Notes under the pieces: generated by a model
The model's database searches: none
What the model saw: the letters and a program-made list of their open reading frames with translations, nothing else
Told to the model about the DNA's origin: nothing
Virus record (IMG/VR): IMGVR_UViG_3300042691_013192
Location: 1 to 43,636 of that record
DNA length: 43,636 nucleotides
Reading direction: 5' to 3' (one strand)
From: a virus
In this document: piece by piece, positions 32,312-41,736 of the stretch
Layout of the letters: each line of letters begins with the position of its first letter
How positions within the stretch are numbered: position 1 is the first letter of the stretch
Translations under genes and position numbers: made by a program

Positions 32312-32650
32312 ATGGCTACCATTAAAGTCCCTTCAAATGTAAGTTCAATAACATTCACATCATCTGGAGTAAAGGCTGCTTCATCTGGCTTGATTACTGG
32401 TATCACAGCTGTTGAAGCTACGGTAGCCACCTCTCCTTACAGTGCTAATGCAGGTTATAAAGGTATTCAGTACACTGATGGACAAGCAGCTTACATATAC
32501 CTACCATCTGTAATTTCTAGTATCACTATAAATGGTAACGTTTATGCTGTAACATCTGGAGTAATAGGCCCAGTACCGGCGGCAGATGTTGCCGTCTTTA
32601 TTGGCTCATTAAGAAATGTTAATGCCCTGTTCCAATTAGTTACAGGCTAA
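32312..32650 (+). CDS. Small beta-rich virion protein
   Basis: This is a 112-residue, Ser/Thr/Val/Ala-rich protein of beta strands with no charged helices (SSITFTSSGVKAASSGLITG, YIYLPSVISSITINGNVYAV). It lies 11 bases after the capsid gene with AGGAAA before the ATG. A decoration or capsid-cementing role is likely from position and composition. No family was recognised. Confidence 0.6.
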   Translation: MATIKVPSNVSSITFTSSGVKAASSGLITGITAVEATVATSPYSANAGYKGIQYTDGQAAYIYLPSVISSITINGNVYAVTSGVIGPVPAADVAVFIGSLRNVNALFQLVTG

Positions 32651-32682
32651 CATAAATTTTGTAATAACCTAAAAGGAATATC

Positions 32683-33129
32683 ATGGCACAACATAAATTG
32701 TACAAATCTTGCCTGAGTAGTAACTCATATATATTCGCTGGTGGTACCATCGGAGGTAAGCGAGCAGTATTTATTAATGGCAGATATGCTACTGGCAACG
32801 CCGAAGAAATTGCTGAGTTAGACGCACTGATCGCTGGCGGTAACCAGTATATTTACGTAGATGCTTCTGAGCCAGAAGTGGATACTGATAATTTAGATCC
32901 AATAGAACAGATTAGGCGTAAAGCTGTTGCTGAGTATATTGCAAGACAAGCTGCCGCTAATAGTCTAACAAATGATCGCGGGGAAACTGCCTCTGATAAG
33001 TTAGCTAATATTGGTAATAGTACTACCATTTCTCCGATTAGCTCAGAGCAATCTAACTCAGTTGAGGCAGTTGATCCAACTAGTGAGCTAGCAACCTTAA
33101 CTGCTTCACTTAAAGCAAAGAAAGCATAA
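32683..33129 (+). CDS. Hypothetical head/neck-module protein
   Basis: This 148-residue protein has a compact N-terminal domain (about 1-65: KLYKSCLSSNSYIFAGGTIG, AVFINGRYATGNAEEIAELD), a helical middle (DPIEQIRRKAVAEYIARQAA) and a disordered Ser-rich C-terminal part. I recall the N-terminal pattern, a strand pair followed by EI..L..L in an exposed loop region, in small phage proteins between capsid and neck genes. Function is unknown. AAAAGGA lies 6 nt before the ATG. Confidence 0.65.
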   Translation: MAQHKLYKSCLSSNSYIFAGGTIGGKRAVFINGRYATGNAEEIAELDALIAGGNQYIYVDASEPEVDTDNLDPIEQIRRKAVAEYIARQAAANSLTNDRGETASDKLANIGNSTTISPISSEQSNSVEAVDPTSELATLTASLKAKKA

Positions 33130-33134
33130 TTTAG

Positions 33135-33731
33135 ATGGCTACATTTTCTGAGATATTAACTGATGTTTACACTTTGACTAATAGACCTGATCTTGTAGCC
33201 GAATCTAAGCTTGCTGTAAGGGCTGCTACACTTAAGGTCCATGCCACAGATTTTTACTATAAGGACATTACTGAGTTACCTGTTGATCTAGGTGTTAGCG
33301 AGTTTTTACATACTTTAGATTATAAAGATATTTTTCCAAGGTACAAAGCTCTGTCTTACATAAGAAAACTAGATATTACTACTACAGATAATCAGGATGT
33401 ATTTTTTACTGTCCTAACCCCAAATGAAGTACTTGATCCATATAGTGCTAACAGAGCAGATGTGGCGTATGTAGCTGGGGCTAATTTACAGTTGCGAGGT
33501 AGCACTAAATTTAGGTACGTATCAATAGGGGCTTACCAATATCCGGATGTAACTGAGGATAGCTACAATAGCTGGATTGCTATTGAGTACCCATTTACAA
33601 TTATTCACATAGCTGCGGCTAATGTATTTGCCGGCATTGGGCTGAGGGAAGAGGCTAACAGCCAAATGAGTATGGCTGGCAACCTAATAACAGACTTAAA
33701 AATGACTAACATACAAGCAGAGGGGTATTAA
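33135..33731 (+). CDS. Head-tail adaptor / tail tube A-like protein
   Basis: This 198-residue protein starts MATFSEILTDVYTLTNRPDL, the kind of helical opening seen in podovirus adaptor and tubular A proteins that ring the portal. The centre is beta-type (FRYVSIGAYQYPDVTEDSYN) and the end helical (REEANSQMSMAGNLITDLKM). The ribosome site is weak. Its stop is immediately followed by the tailspike start. The call rests on pattern and on its position after the capsid genes. Confidence 0.65.
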   Translation: MATFSEILTDVYTLTNRPDLVAESKLAVRAATLKVHATDFYYKDITELPVDLGVSEFLHTLDYKDIFPRYKALSYIRKLDITTTDNQDVFFTVLTPNEVLDPYSANRADVAYVAGANLQLRGSTKFRYVSIGAYQYPDVTEDSYNSWIAIEYPFTIIHIAAANVFAGIGLREEANSQMSMAGNLITDLKMTNIQAEGY

Positions 33732-35585
33732 ATGACAAGCAGTGTGTGGATCCCAGATAGTCCAGTTACGCCTCCTAATGTTAATACAGAGGACGTTACT
33801 CATGACTTAGCTACTTCCCCCCAAGTTAGTTCGACTCTTAATGATTATCTCGACTATAATCAATCATCAACTTTACGTAACCTAACTACAGGTGATACAG
33901 TAGCTAATTTAGTAGGTCATATACCAACTGTTTCTGAGGCGACTTACAGTGCAGTTAGTTATCACCTACCGACCGTAAGGGCTGGACTGATTGGAGGAGG
34001 CAAGTTTGTATGGTCGCCTAGTACAGCTAAGTCACTGCACGATGGGGGCTATATAGTAAGTCCTACTGTTCCATGGGATAAATCACTCGCAACACTGCAG
34101 AACTATTTAGATGGGGTGGGCGAAACATTCCCTTCAGGGACGGGCTGTTGGGTAAGAGCTGATTTGACTTGTTTGGATCCAAGCCACTTTGGTGCTGTAT
34201 GTAATGATACAGTGTCCGATTCTATATCCATACAAGCTTGTGTCACTGCCTGTATAACTAATGAAATTAATTTAATCTCGCCAAAGAGAACTTACGCCTA
34301 TTCTACTACAGTACTAATCAAAGACAGATCTGTATATTCTAATAAGTTAATCATAGACTTTGGCGGATCTTCGTTCAATGCCAAAGCTGATGTTACACTA
34401 TTCGAATCAGCATATATAAATGCAGGTAATCTAGTTTCTAATTATGGTACTCCATATGGAACTACTGCAACTTTCGGACTAAATTTTGGTAACTTTGTAC
34501 TGACTACTTCGGTAGGAAATACAACTGCCCCAGCACTAAAACTGCAGGATTGGCATCAAGGTTGTTATGTGCACAGCATAGTTAGCAATTACACTGAATT
34601 CATTTTATCCTCAGCCAATAACTTTTATTGTGAGTTTGATGATATAAGTTGTATATTGAACACTGTAACTTACGCTCCTGGACCTTGTTTTTATTGGGAA
34701 GGTGCTCATAATCTTAATACGTTTAGGAGGTTGATAGCTACTAACTTTGATTTACAGCATGATTTTAATGGCTTGTTGACTACATGTAAATTTGAGAGTA
34801 TGTCGATAGAAGGTGTAAACAACGGGCTTAGATTTAGAGGTGAAGTATATGGAACTACTTTTGATGGTTACATAGAAAATTTTAAGCTGGCTTTTGATTT
34901 TCAGGCTCCAGTTTTAGGGTTTAAGTTGGTTAGTGGCTACATAAATTATCTTAATGATGTAAGTGCTTTTTTAATTAAATATCTTCCCGGACCGAGTAAT
35001 GCCATTACAATAGGCGCTGAAGTGCAGTTTGTGGCTCTGCCTGATGAAAGTCAAATATTTTTCAACAAGGATAATACGTCTGGTTATAGCTTACTTACGG
35101 TTGAGCGCAAGCCGGAGTTTGGGTTTACTCTGGATTCATTAATAGTTAATAATGGCTATTACTCCACTGAATTGGATTGGGATCAAAGAGTTCAATTTCC
35201 TTCCGCAAGGGCTAACAAAAATAATCGCTATGCAGTAGGTAACTATTCTGGGCTATACACTGATGGCTACGCATCTAAAGCTTGTTTTGACTGGATAGAC
35301 AATACTACTACGGCTGCTGATGACAAACAATTAACGCTGAGAACTAGAATAGTTAAAAATGATACTCAACACGTTTATGTTAATATTAAAGTTAGTTATG
35401 TTGCAGGTACTGCCTATATAAAAGGTTATTTTGTTGGTCAGGATTTTTATGAATTTGATGGAACCGCACTAACAAAAACTAACAAATTAGCTGCAGGTAA
35501 TTTTGGGGCATTTTTACAAATAGACAGTACTGCGTTCTTCCCTGATGTAGTACTTGGCTGCACAGGCGAAGTTAGGATGGTATAA
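33732..35585 (+). CDS. Tailspike 1, receptor-binding beta-helix protein
   Basis: This 617-residue protein has a tailspike-type N-terminal module: LIGGGKFVWSPSTA, then HDGGYIV, then GCWVRADLTCLDPSHFGAV and a DSISIQACV start of the beta-helix. The body is strand-rich with many aromatic and Asn residues. The N-terminal motif resembles that of the tailspike at 3422, but the bodies differ in length and composition. It probably recognises another surface glycan or provides the capsid-proximal anchor. AGAGGGG lies 7 nt before the ATG. It is encoded between adaptor and nozzle genes, so it belongs to the short tail. Confidence 0.75.
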   Translation: MTSSVWIPDSPVTPPNVNTEDVTHDLATSPQVSSTLNDYLDYNQSSTLRNLTTGDTVANLVGHIPTVSEATYSAVSYHLPTVRAGLIGGGKFVWSPSTAKSLHDGGYIVSPTVPWDKSLATLQNYLDGVGETFPSGTGCWVRADLTCLDPSHFGAVCNDTVSDSISIQACVTACITNEINLISPKRTYAYSTTVLIKDRSVYSNKLIIDFGGSSFNAKADVTLFESAYINAGNLVSNYGTPYGTTATFGLNFGNFVLTTSVGNTTAPALKLQDWHQGCYVHSIVSNYTEFILSSANNFYCEFDDISCILNTVTYAPGPCFYWEGAHNLNTFRRLIATNFDLQHDFNGLLTTCKFESMSIEGVNNGLRFRGEVYGTTFDGYIENFKLAFDFQAPVLGFKLVSGYINYLNDVSAFLIKYLPGPSNAITIGAEVQFVALPDESQIFFNKDNTSGYSLLTVERKPEFGFTLDSLIVNNGYYSTELDWDQRVQFPSARANKNNRYAVGNYSGLYTDGYASKACFDWIDNTTTAADDKQLTLRTRIVKNDTQHVYVNIKVSYVAGTAYIKGYFVGQDFYEFDGTALTKTNKLAAGNFGAFLQIDSTAFFPDVVLGCTGEVRMV

Positions 35586-37120
35586 TGGCACAGCAAACTT
35601 ACTCTGCAAATCTATCTGCTGCAACCTTTCCTATGCTGTTTAGGGATGCTACTAGATCTATAATAATAAAAGGTCCAGACCAGACGTTTGCTCCAGTTAT
35701 AGACTCTAAATCTGATCAGGATAGGAATGCTAGTATACCTCAGATGTTGTATTGCCACAATGTACTTCCAACATCTTATGGTTATTCCTCCATAACTTTC
35801 AAGAAAGTTATAGAATTTCCAGGGTCTTTGCAGGGTAGTTTTGATGATCTTAAATTGATTAGGTCATCTACTGGTGCGAAAGCATATATAACTTTAACTG
35901 ATCAGGGTAAGTTATATATAACTCAGCCTCCGTTGTATAGGTGGATTTATGTTACAGGGTCATCTACGTATATAGGTAAGAAACTTACAGTAGCGTACGT
36001 TGACGGTAAATCGTATATATACATAGCAACAGTTGGCTGTTTTCTGTATGACTTCAGTACTAACACTCTTCTACCTCAGTCTTTAACTGGCCTGACTTTA
36101 GCAGATATTCAAGGAGTAGTAGCTAGTTCAGGTTATCTGCTATGTTGGTCAAATACAGCCTTGTACTGGTCTAGCTCAATTGACGTAACCGACTTTACTC
36201 CAAGCTTACTTACCGGCGCAGGAGGTGGTAATGTACAGAGTGCTGAAGGTAATATAACATTTTGCAAGCCCGCTCTTCAAGGAATATTAGTGCACACGCT
36301 GTCCAATGTAATTTATTTTAATTACACAGCTAATTCTAGGTTTCCATTTTCTGCCAATGCACCTGTTGTAGGTGCCGGTGGGTGCGCATTAGATAGGTAT
36401 ACGGCTGCTGATTCCAGTTCAGCCTCATACTACATGTACGGAACTTCTGGATTGCAGCTACTGAACACTAGACTAGCTCAGAATGTATATCCTGAAGTTA
36501 CAGATTTCATATCAGGATTCTACTTTGAGGATTTTGATTACGCTACTAATGAATTTACATTTAGGGCTCTTCAAGTACAACTACTGCGAAGTTTAACTTT
36601 AGTAGCTAGCAGATATTTAGTAGTATCATACGGCATAACTGAATTAACCCACGCTATAGTAATAGATTTAATACAGAAAAGATTCGGTAAGATAAAGTTT
36701 ACTCATACAATATGCTTTGAGTTTGAGGATTTATCCAGCCCTGTAAGTAATAGTACAACAGACTCGATCGCGTTGCTATCTCCTACAGGGGATGTGTACA
36801 CTGTAAAGTTAGCTGATATAACTACTGAGTGTGATTCTGTAGCGATATTTGGTAAATACCAATATGTCAGATCTAGAGTTTTGCAGCTACACTCTATAGA
36901 GGTAGAGAATGTACAGTATGAATCTAATTTCCAGCTAGGTTTACTGAGTGCTATTGACGGTAAAAATTACTCTACACAAATACTAACCAACATTACTCAT
37001 TCAGGACTTCTTTATAAGGCCAATATGCGAGTTACTGCGCTAAACTTTGCTGTACTATTCAAAGGCAACTTTAACGCAAATTCATTGTTATTGGTGTATA
37101 GCATAGGGGGCTCAAGATGA
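35585..37120 (+). CDS. Tail nozzle / hub protein (T7 gp12 or P22 gp10-like)
   Basis: This 511-residue protein is almost wholly beta, with repeating short blades (KLTVAYVDGKSYIYIATVGC, NTALYWSSSIDVTDFTPS). A NITFCKPALQGILVHTLSNV region is typical of podovirus nozzle or hub proteins with a beta-propeller core. Its ATG shares one base with the tailspike stop (TAATG). Hexamers would form the tail tube tip below the adaptor ring. The choice between gp12-like and gp10-like cannot be made from sequence alone. Confidence 0.7.
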   Translation: MAQQTYSANLSAATFPMLFRDATRSIIIKGPDQTFAPVIDSKSDQDRNASIPQMLYCHNVLPTSYGYSSITFKKVIEFPGSLQGSFDDLKLIRSSTGAKAYITLTDQGKLYITQPPLYRWIYVTGSSTYIGKKLTVAYVDGKSYIYIATVGCFLYDFSTNTLLPQSLTGLTLADIQGVVASSGYLLCWSNTALYWSSSIDVTDFTPSLLTGAGGGNVQSAEGNITFCKPALQGILVHTLSNVIYFNYTANSRFPFSANAPVVGAGGCALDRYTAADSSSASYYMYGTSGLQLLNTRLAQNVYPEVTDFISGFYFEDFDYATNEFTFRALQVQLLRSLTLVASRYLVVSYGITELTHAIVIDLIQKRFGKIKFTHTICFEFEDLSSPVSNSTTDSIALLSPTGDVYTVKLADITTECDSVAIFGKYQYVRSRVLQLHSIEVENVQYESNFQLGLLSAIDGKNYSTQILTNITHSGLLYKANMRVTALNFAVLFKGNFNANSLLLVYSIGGSR

Positions 37121-37683
37121 ACCAACAATACTCGTTTAATCTTGGACTGTCCAAACAACCTGAGACTACGTCTGGTGAAGCCTATATAGACTTATCTAGG
37201 TTATACTCCGCAGTAAGGTTATTACAAGAGTATTTAGATAAGTATACTGGAGTACTCCAACAAGACAGCGAACTCTGGAGTATACTTAATCCGTCTGAGA
37301 CTCTGACTTCATTTAGGCTGAACAGATTATATCGGAAAACTCTAGTTGATATAACTGTAGGCAAGTTAGTTAATTTTACTCTTAGCGGCGGTGAGTTACA
37401 AGCTCAACTTGCCGATTCCACTGATGCTACTAAACCTGCTATGGCTTATGCTACAGGTAACTCAACAGCTGGAAACTTTGCTGAGTTCATATTACCTAAT
37501 GCTATTCACCCGTACTATGCAGGTCTTACAGTAGGTACAATATATTACTTATCCAAAGTAACGCCGGGCTCACTTACTAGTACACCTCCGGCCACCGTGG
37601 GTAATTTAGTACAGCCAATAGGATATGCAATAACCGACACCCAGCTATATTTTTGTCCTTCACTTTCTAACAAAGTAGTATAG
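37117..37683 (+). CDS. Tail-associated structural protein
   Basis: This 188-residue protein has a helical first part (SRLYSAVRLLQEYLDKYTGV) and a C-terminal beta domain (residues about 85-188: VNFTLSGGELQAQLADST, LTVGTIYYLSKVTPGSLT, VQPIGYAITDTQLYFCPS). I recognise this domain pattern from tail-fibre and decoration proteins. The ATG overlaps the nozzle stop as ATGA after a GGGGG run. It is likely a small fibre, plug or collar subunit. Confidence 0.65.
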   Translation: MNQQYSFNLGLSKQPETTSGEAYIDLSRLYSAVRLLQEYLDKYTGVLQQDSELWSILNPSETLTSFRLNRLYRKTLVDITVGKLVNFTLSGGELQAQLADSTDATKPAMAYATGNSTAGNFAEFILPNAIHPYYAGLTVGTIYYLSKVTPGSLTSTPPATVGNLVQPIGYAITDTQLYFCPSLSNKVV

Positions 37684-37691
37684 GAGGCATC

Positions 37692-38180
37692 ATGAATACT
37701 AAGGCAAAAGAAATTCCGTTATCTGATAACTTCTTTATGTCCGAAGTTACTGAGTCGCAGACAGCCTCTAGGTTAGGTTTAGACAACACATTGCCTACTG
37801 AGCTACTAGGTAACGTGATAAACACTGCTACTCAAATGGAAAAGGTAAGAGCGCTGTTGGGTAACTTACCAATAACCATCAACAGTTGGTATAGATCAGT
37901 ACAAGTTAATCGCGCAGTTGGGGGAGCTACAACTTCTCAGCATATGACAGGTAAAGCAGTAGATTTTGTGTGCCCTAAGTTTGGGAGGCCATTGGAAATA
38001 GTTAAGTTAATAGCAGCAAACTCAGAGTTGTTTAGATTTGATCAGCTAATACTTGAGCATACTTGGGTCCATATATCATTTGAACTTCCTCTAACTAAAG
38101 GTAGGAAGGAGGTTCTTACACTCTTGGATACAGGTAAATACGCGAAAGGTATTACCACTAAGAAAGGGGTGCCCGTGTGA
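37692..38180 (+). CDS. M15-family peptidoglycan peptidase (endolysin or virion murein hydrolase)
   Basis: This 162-residue protein has the zinc-peptidase motif SQHMTGKAVD (82-91; H84 and D91 ligands) and LEHTWVHISF (121-130; E122 and H127), as in the Peptidase_M15_3/D-Ala-D-Ala carboxypeptidase group. It should cleave the peptide stems of cell-wall peptidoglycan. There is no signal peptide. AGGAGG lies five bases before the ATG. It is followed by two small membrane proteins, which makes this the lysis cassette. Confidence 0.9.
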   Translation: MNTKAKEIPLSDNFFMSEVTESQTASRLGLDNTLPTELLGNVINTATQMEKVRALLGNLPITINSWYRSVQVNRAVGGATTSQHMTGKAVDFVCPKFGRPLEIVKLIAANSELFRFDQLILEHTWVHISFELPLTKGRKEVLTLLDTGKYAKGITTKKGVPV

Positions 38181-38419
38181 CAATAAACAAGGTTGATTTG
38201 GAAGATTTTAAGGATGAAGTAAGGAAGGAAATTCTAGCAATTCATGTGAAGATTGAAAACCATATGAAGTGCGAAGAAGCTTTCAGGCCACATGTAAAGA
38301 AGTTAATTAAACTTATGGAAGATAGTAGTACTATATTCTCTTTCATTAAGTATGTAGCTTGGATAGTAGCCCCAGTAATGGCAGTTATCTACTGGATTAA
38401 AGACCACGTAAAATTGTAA
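38177..38419 (+). CDS. XhlA-like membrane protein of the lysis cassette
   Basis: This 80-residue protein starts at GTG, overlapping the peptidase stop as GTGA, with AAAGGGG at 5 nt. The first 50 residues form a charged helical coil (LEDFKDEVRKEILAIHVKIE). A C-terminal membrane segment follows (about 54-75: IFSFIKYVAWIVAPVMAVIY) with a short basic end. This coil-plus-C-terminal-anchor shape resembles XhlA-type lysis proteins. A holin or holin-modulating role is inferred. Confidence 0.7.
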   Translation: MTINKVDLEDFKDEVRKEILAIHVKIENHMKCEEAFRPHVKKLIKLMEDSSTIFSFIKYVAWIVAPVMAVIYWIKDHVKL

Positions 38420-38433
38420 CTCTGGAGTATTAC

Positions 38434-38607
38434 ATGGATACAGTATTAGTGTATGTTAAACAACCATCTACCTGGAGGGGACTTTCTATTCTCCTAGGTG
38501 TGTTTGGTGTGTATGTAGAGCCTGAACTTGTAGTGCAAATTGGTACTACAGTAGGCGCAGTGATTGGTGCTATTGAAGTAGCAAGAAACGAAAAACCTAA
38601 ATCTTAA
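38434..38607 (+). CDS. Short holin-like protein
   Basis: This 57-residue protein has QPSTWRGLSILLGVFGVYVE followed by a second hydrophobic stretch (VVQIGTTVGAVIGAIEVA) and a charged end (RNEKPKS). The PSTWRG opening, two membrane segments and a short polar tail are typical of small phage holins. CTGGAG lies 6 nt before the ATG. It sits directly after the peptidase and the XhlA-like gene. It should make or control the membrane lesion that triggers lysis. Confidence 0.75.
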   Translation: MDTVLVYVKQPSTWRGLSILLGVFGVYVEPELVVQIGTTVGAVIGAIEVARNEKPKS

Positions 38608-38646
38608 CCTAGCGCTAATGCGCAGCCCTTGTAAAGGAAGTTAAAT

Positions 38647-40038
38647 ATGTCTAGTGGTGCATTATCTAAAACTGTAGATGGGTTACAGGGGCTAATAGGA
38701 CTTGTAAAATCTACTCCAACTACCGTAAATCAATCTGGTTCAAGGACTCAAACTAAAGGTATCTCGCAGGAAGGTCTTAACGCGTTACTTACACAGATTT
38801 TATCTAATGTAAATGGGTTGGCCAGTGTGGCCTCAGGACAGCGCAGTGCAGGTTTATATAACAGTTCAACTAATCAATTATTGATTAATGACTTACTTAC
38901 TAGAGCCGCCGGTGAAGTGCAGGCTAGAAATGAAACTACTACAGATACTCAGAATCAGACTACTACTACGACTAAAGAAGCCCCACTAGCTGTGAGCAGG
39001 TCTGGTGCTATCAGCGGTATTGGTACATTACTAGCCACTAAAGCTGCTGGAAGTTTACTAGGTCCAACAGTAAAGAGAGCTACTAAGAATTTACCTTCAA
39101 TTGGTGATTTAGGTGAGTCTATATCTAGTATGTTGTTTCCAACTCCAGTAGGTCAAGGTGTTGATTCAGCATTAGGTGACACTACATTTTCTAGTTTCTA
39201 TAACTCAGGCCCCGGCATTGATGCTGGAGCTAGCTTAGTAGATGCTGGCGGCGGTGGCTTTGATTTAAGTTCATCACTTGTAGAGTCTAGTGCAGGCGCT
39301 GGCGCGGTATCTAGTTTAATAGATTCATTTAGTGCTAGCTCACTAGGTGGTCAAGGTGTAGATCTCTTTACTGCAGGTATGGATAACTTTACAGGTGCAG
39401 CAATAGGCTCTGGAGTGAATGCTGCGGCAGGTGAGTTTATAACTTCTGGATTTGGTGAAGGTGTAGATGCTATCGCTTCTGGGGCAGATAATTTTACTGG
39501 CGGTGCATTAGATAGTGCTGGATTTGCATTGCCCGGAGGTAGCTTTTCAGCCGCTAAGAATTTACTAGAGGGTGATGCTGGCGGTGCAGCTGGTGCTTTA
39601 GCCGGAGCTGCTATTGGACAAGCACTAATTCCGGTACCCGTATTAGGCTCTGCAATTGGTAGCTTTGTAGGAGAGTCATTAGGTAGTGGGTGTTTTATTA
39701 CAACTGCAGTATGTTATAGCTTAGGGAGACGTGATGATTGTAAAGAACTTCAAACACTTCGTAGCTTTCGTGATAGTTATATGCAGGAAACGCCTGAACG
39801 CAAGGAACTTATTAAGTTGTATTATGCTGAATCTCCGGCAATCTTGGATGCTCTTGAGGATAAGTTCGGTTTGGGCTCTGAGGCATTTACTATCTTGGAT
39901 GAACGGTTTATACAGCCTGCTGTTAAGGCAATAGACAATGGCTTACCTCACATAGCATTTGATTTGTACGTAGAGCTATTTAAGTTTGCTAAGTTACTAT
40001 CAATAGCTGAACCTGTAAAAACTACAGAGAGCGTGTAA
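38647..40038 (+). CDS. Gly/Ala-rich ejection-type protein with C-terminal CFI-box domain
   Basis: This 463-residue protein has a helical N-terminus (1-90), a low-complexity Thr/Gln stretch (96-110) and a Gly/Ser/Ala-rich region with two similar units (GVDLFTAGMDNFTGAAIGSG at 237-256, GVDAIASGADNFTGGALDSA at 272-291). A glycine-zipper-like hydrophobic stretch follows (about 310-345). The end is a CFI-box-type domain from C349: CFITTAVCYSLGRRDD, then LRSFRDSYM and IKLYYAESPAI. The CFI-box is known from bacterial secreted or cell-surface proteins. Position before two large virion proteins suggests it is ejected and inserts in the envelope. AAAGGAAG lies 6 nt before the ATG. Confidence 0.7.
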   Translation: MSSGALSKTVDGLQGLIGLVKSTPTTVNQSGSRTQTKGISQEGLNALLTQILSNVNGLASVASGQRSAGLYNSSTNQLLINDLLTRAAGEVQARNETTTDTQNQTTTTTKEAPLAVSRSGAISGIGTLLATKAAGSLLGPTVKRATKNLPSIGDLGESISSMLFPTPVGQGVDSALGDTTFSSFYNSGPGIDAGASLVDAGGGGFDLSSSLVESSAGAGAVSSLIDSFSASSLGGQGVDLFTAGMDNFTGAAIGSGVNAAAGEFITSGFGEGVDAIASGADNFTGGALDSAGFALPGGSFSAAKNLLEGDAGGAAGALAGAAIGQALIPVPVLGSAIGSFVGESLGSGCFITTAVCYSLGRRDDCKELQTLRSFRDSYMQETPERKELIKLYYAESPAILDALEDKFGLGSEAFTILDERFIQPAVKAIDNGLPHIAFDLYVELFKFAKLLSIAEPVKTTESV

Positions 40039-40039
40039 T

Positions 40040-41728
40040 ATGGCTAATACCCAAGCAAATGATGTACTGAATCAATTAGTCACTAATACTCAGCGCGCTG
40101 CTGAGGCTAAGTCTAAATCACAGGATATCTACTCAGCTATTGCTGATGTAGGTAATGAGCTGGTAGATTTTCTATCTGGTGGATTTATTCCCGGTACGCA
40201 GGATACGCCTCTAAGCTTAAAGACTAAGAAACTATCTGAGTTAGAGGTGCAGACTAGGAAGCAGGAAATGCTGACTGCTGCACAAATGAGCGGAGAGGGG
40301 GCAGCTAGAGTAACTAACATATTAGCCGAATCACTAACTAATCAAGCCAAGGAACGTGAACGACTTAACGCTGAATATATGGCTAAGCAGAGTGTGTCAT
40401 TCCTAGATAGTCCTTTAGACTGGCTAATGAACCAAGTAACCGCACCGTTCGAGGAAGAGAAGTTAGCAGCTACAGATGCGCGAATGGCTAGAACTGCTGA
40501 CAGCATTAAGAAGATTAATGATGGCCTGCAACAAACAGCTGTTACAGAGAATGAGTATGCTAAGAAGTTTACGGCAGCCTCAGTTGAGAGTGTAGCAACG
40601 GCGGCGCAGAATGAACTTAATGCTACCGTGGCTAATGCTAGGTTACAGTCATTGAGGCTGAGTGCTCAAGGTGTCAAAGAGTTATTTAGCTTTGACTCTG
40701 TTGGGGTTGATAATGCGTTTAAGGCTAATCAAGTTAAGAACTCTGAGGAACAACTTAGGTTATCTCGTGAGTCACACGCACTGGCAAGGCAGCGCGCTGA
40801 GCTTGAGTTTAAGCAGATTAAAGAGAAGGAAGAGTTCAAGGACTATGTAGCTGCTGCTATGAACAAAGCTATTGTGGATTCAGGTGGTAATGCAGTAAGT
40901 CCATCACAAGCCTTTATGTTAATTAACTCGCCCGGTGCAGTAGGTAAACAAGCTCAGCTTATGTTTGAAGTAGGCTCCGCTGCCATTATGAATAAAGGTG
41001 TATTAAGGTTAGGTGATAACCCGGTCGAAGTATTGACAACAATGCAGAAGTTAAATATACCTGAGCCTAAAGACTCACAACAAAGACTTGTATTAGACCT
41101 AGTTGGTAAGTCTTATGAGGCAGCCAAGTTACAGCCCGGGGTTAAAGAAGGTAAGATGAGTGAGCAGGTAGCTGCTAATGAAGCACTTAAATCTAAGGTT
41201 AGGGACTATAATACTAACATAGATTCACGCGATAAGACTAACCCTTACATAGCCCCTCCGTTAACTGTATTGTCTCAGTCTCGTGCTGTAGCTAACACTG
41301 CATTGTACTCTAAAGTACTTGCTCCATTAGTGACCGCCGGTGGACTTAAAGAATCAGAGCCCAAAGAAATTGCCAAGTTAGCACTAGATGGGGTTAAGGC
41401 CGGTAAACTTACAGCTGCTGAGTTCGTGCAGGGTATGACTACGCTGTATAAGGTAGCTGCTGAAGCTAACAATCAGAAGGCTCAGTTTGAGAAGTTCGGT
41501 GTACCTGCACAGACAAGCTACCGCGCTGCAACTGGATTTGGAAGTTATAGCTTCTCTAGCTCTCAGTATGGTGCATCCGGCGGTTCAATGCCAGTACCTC
41601 AGATTAGGTCAACTGCTTCTCTAAAGGTTATTGACTGGACTGATCCTGTGGATGTTAACAAATTCCTAGTAACTTCACAAAATCTAAACAACATAGTAAC
41701 ATCACAAGATCCTGCATTACCTAAATAG
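40040..41728 (+). CDS. Internal virion / ejection protein (helical)
   Basis: This 562-residue protein is predicted almost entirely helical and rich in A, K, E, Q and N, with long coiled-coil-like stretches (KKFTAASVESVATAAQNELN, ESHALARQRAELEFKQIKEK). It begins one base after the previous stop. Together with its neighbours it forms the three-gene ejection module typical of podoviruses, in which such proteins line the capsid core and are injected with the DNA. The assignment is from composition and order; no domain was recognised. Confidence 0.7.
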   Translation: MANTQANDVLNQLVTNTQRAAEAKSKSQDIYSAIADVGNELVDFLSGGFIPGTQDTPLSLKTKKLSELEVQTRKQEMLTAAQMSGEGAARVTNILAESLTNQAKERERLNAEYMAKQSVSFLDSPLDWLMNQVTAPFEEEKLAATDARMARTADSIKKINDGLQQTAVTENEYAKKFTAASVESVATAAQNELNATVANARLQSLRLSAQGVKELFSFDSVGVDNAFKANQVKNSEEQLRLSRESHALARQRAELEFKQIKEKEEFKDYVAAAMNKAIVDSGGNAVSPSQAFMLINSPGAVGKQAQLMFEVGSAAIMNKGVLRLGDNPVEVLTTMQKLNIPEPKDSQQRLVLDLVGKSYEAAKLQPGVKEGKMSEQVAANEALKSKVRDYNTNIDSRDKTNPYIAPPLTVLSQSRAVANTALYSKVLAPLVTAGGLKESEPKEIAKLALDGVKAGKLTAAEFVQGMTTLYKVAAEANNQKAQFEKFGVPAQTSYRAATGFGSYSFSSSQYGASGGSMPVPQIRSTASLKVIDWTDPVDVNKFLVTSQNLNNIVTSQDPALPK

Positions 41729-41736
41729 GAAATAAA

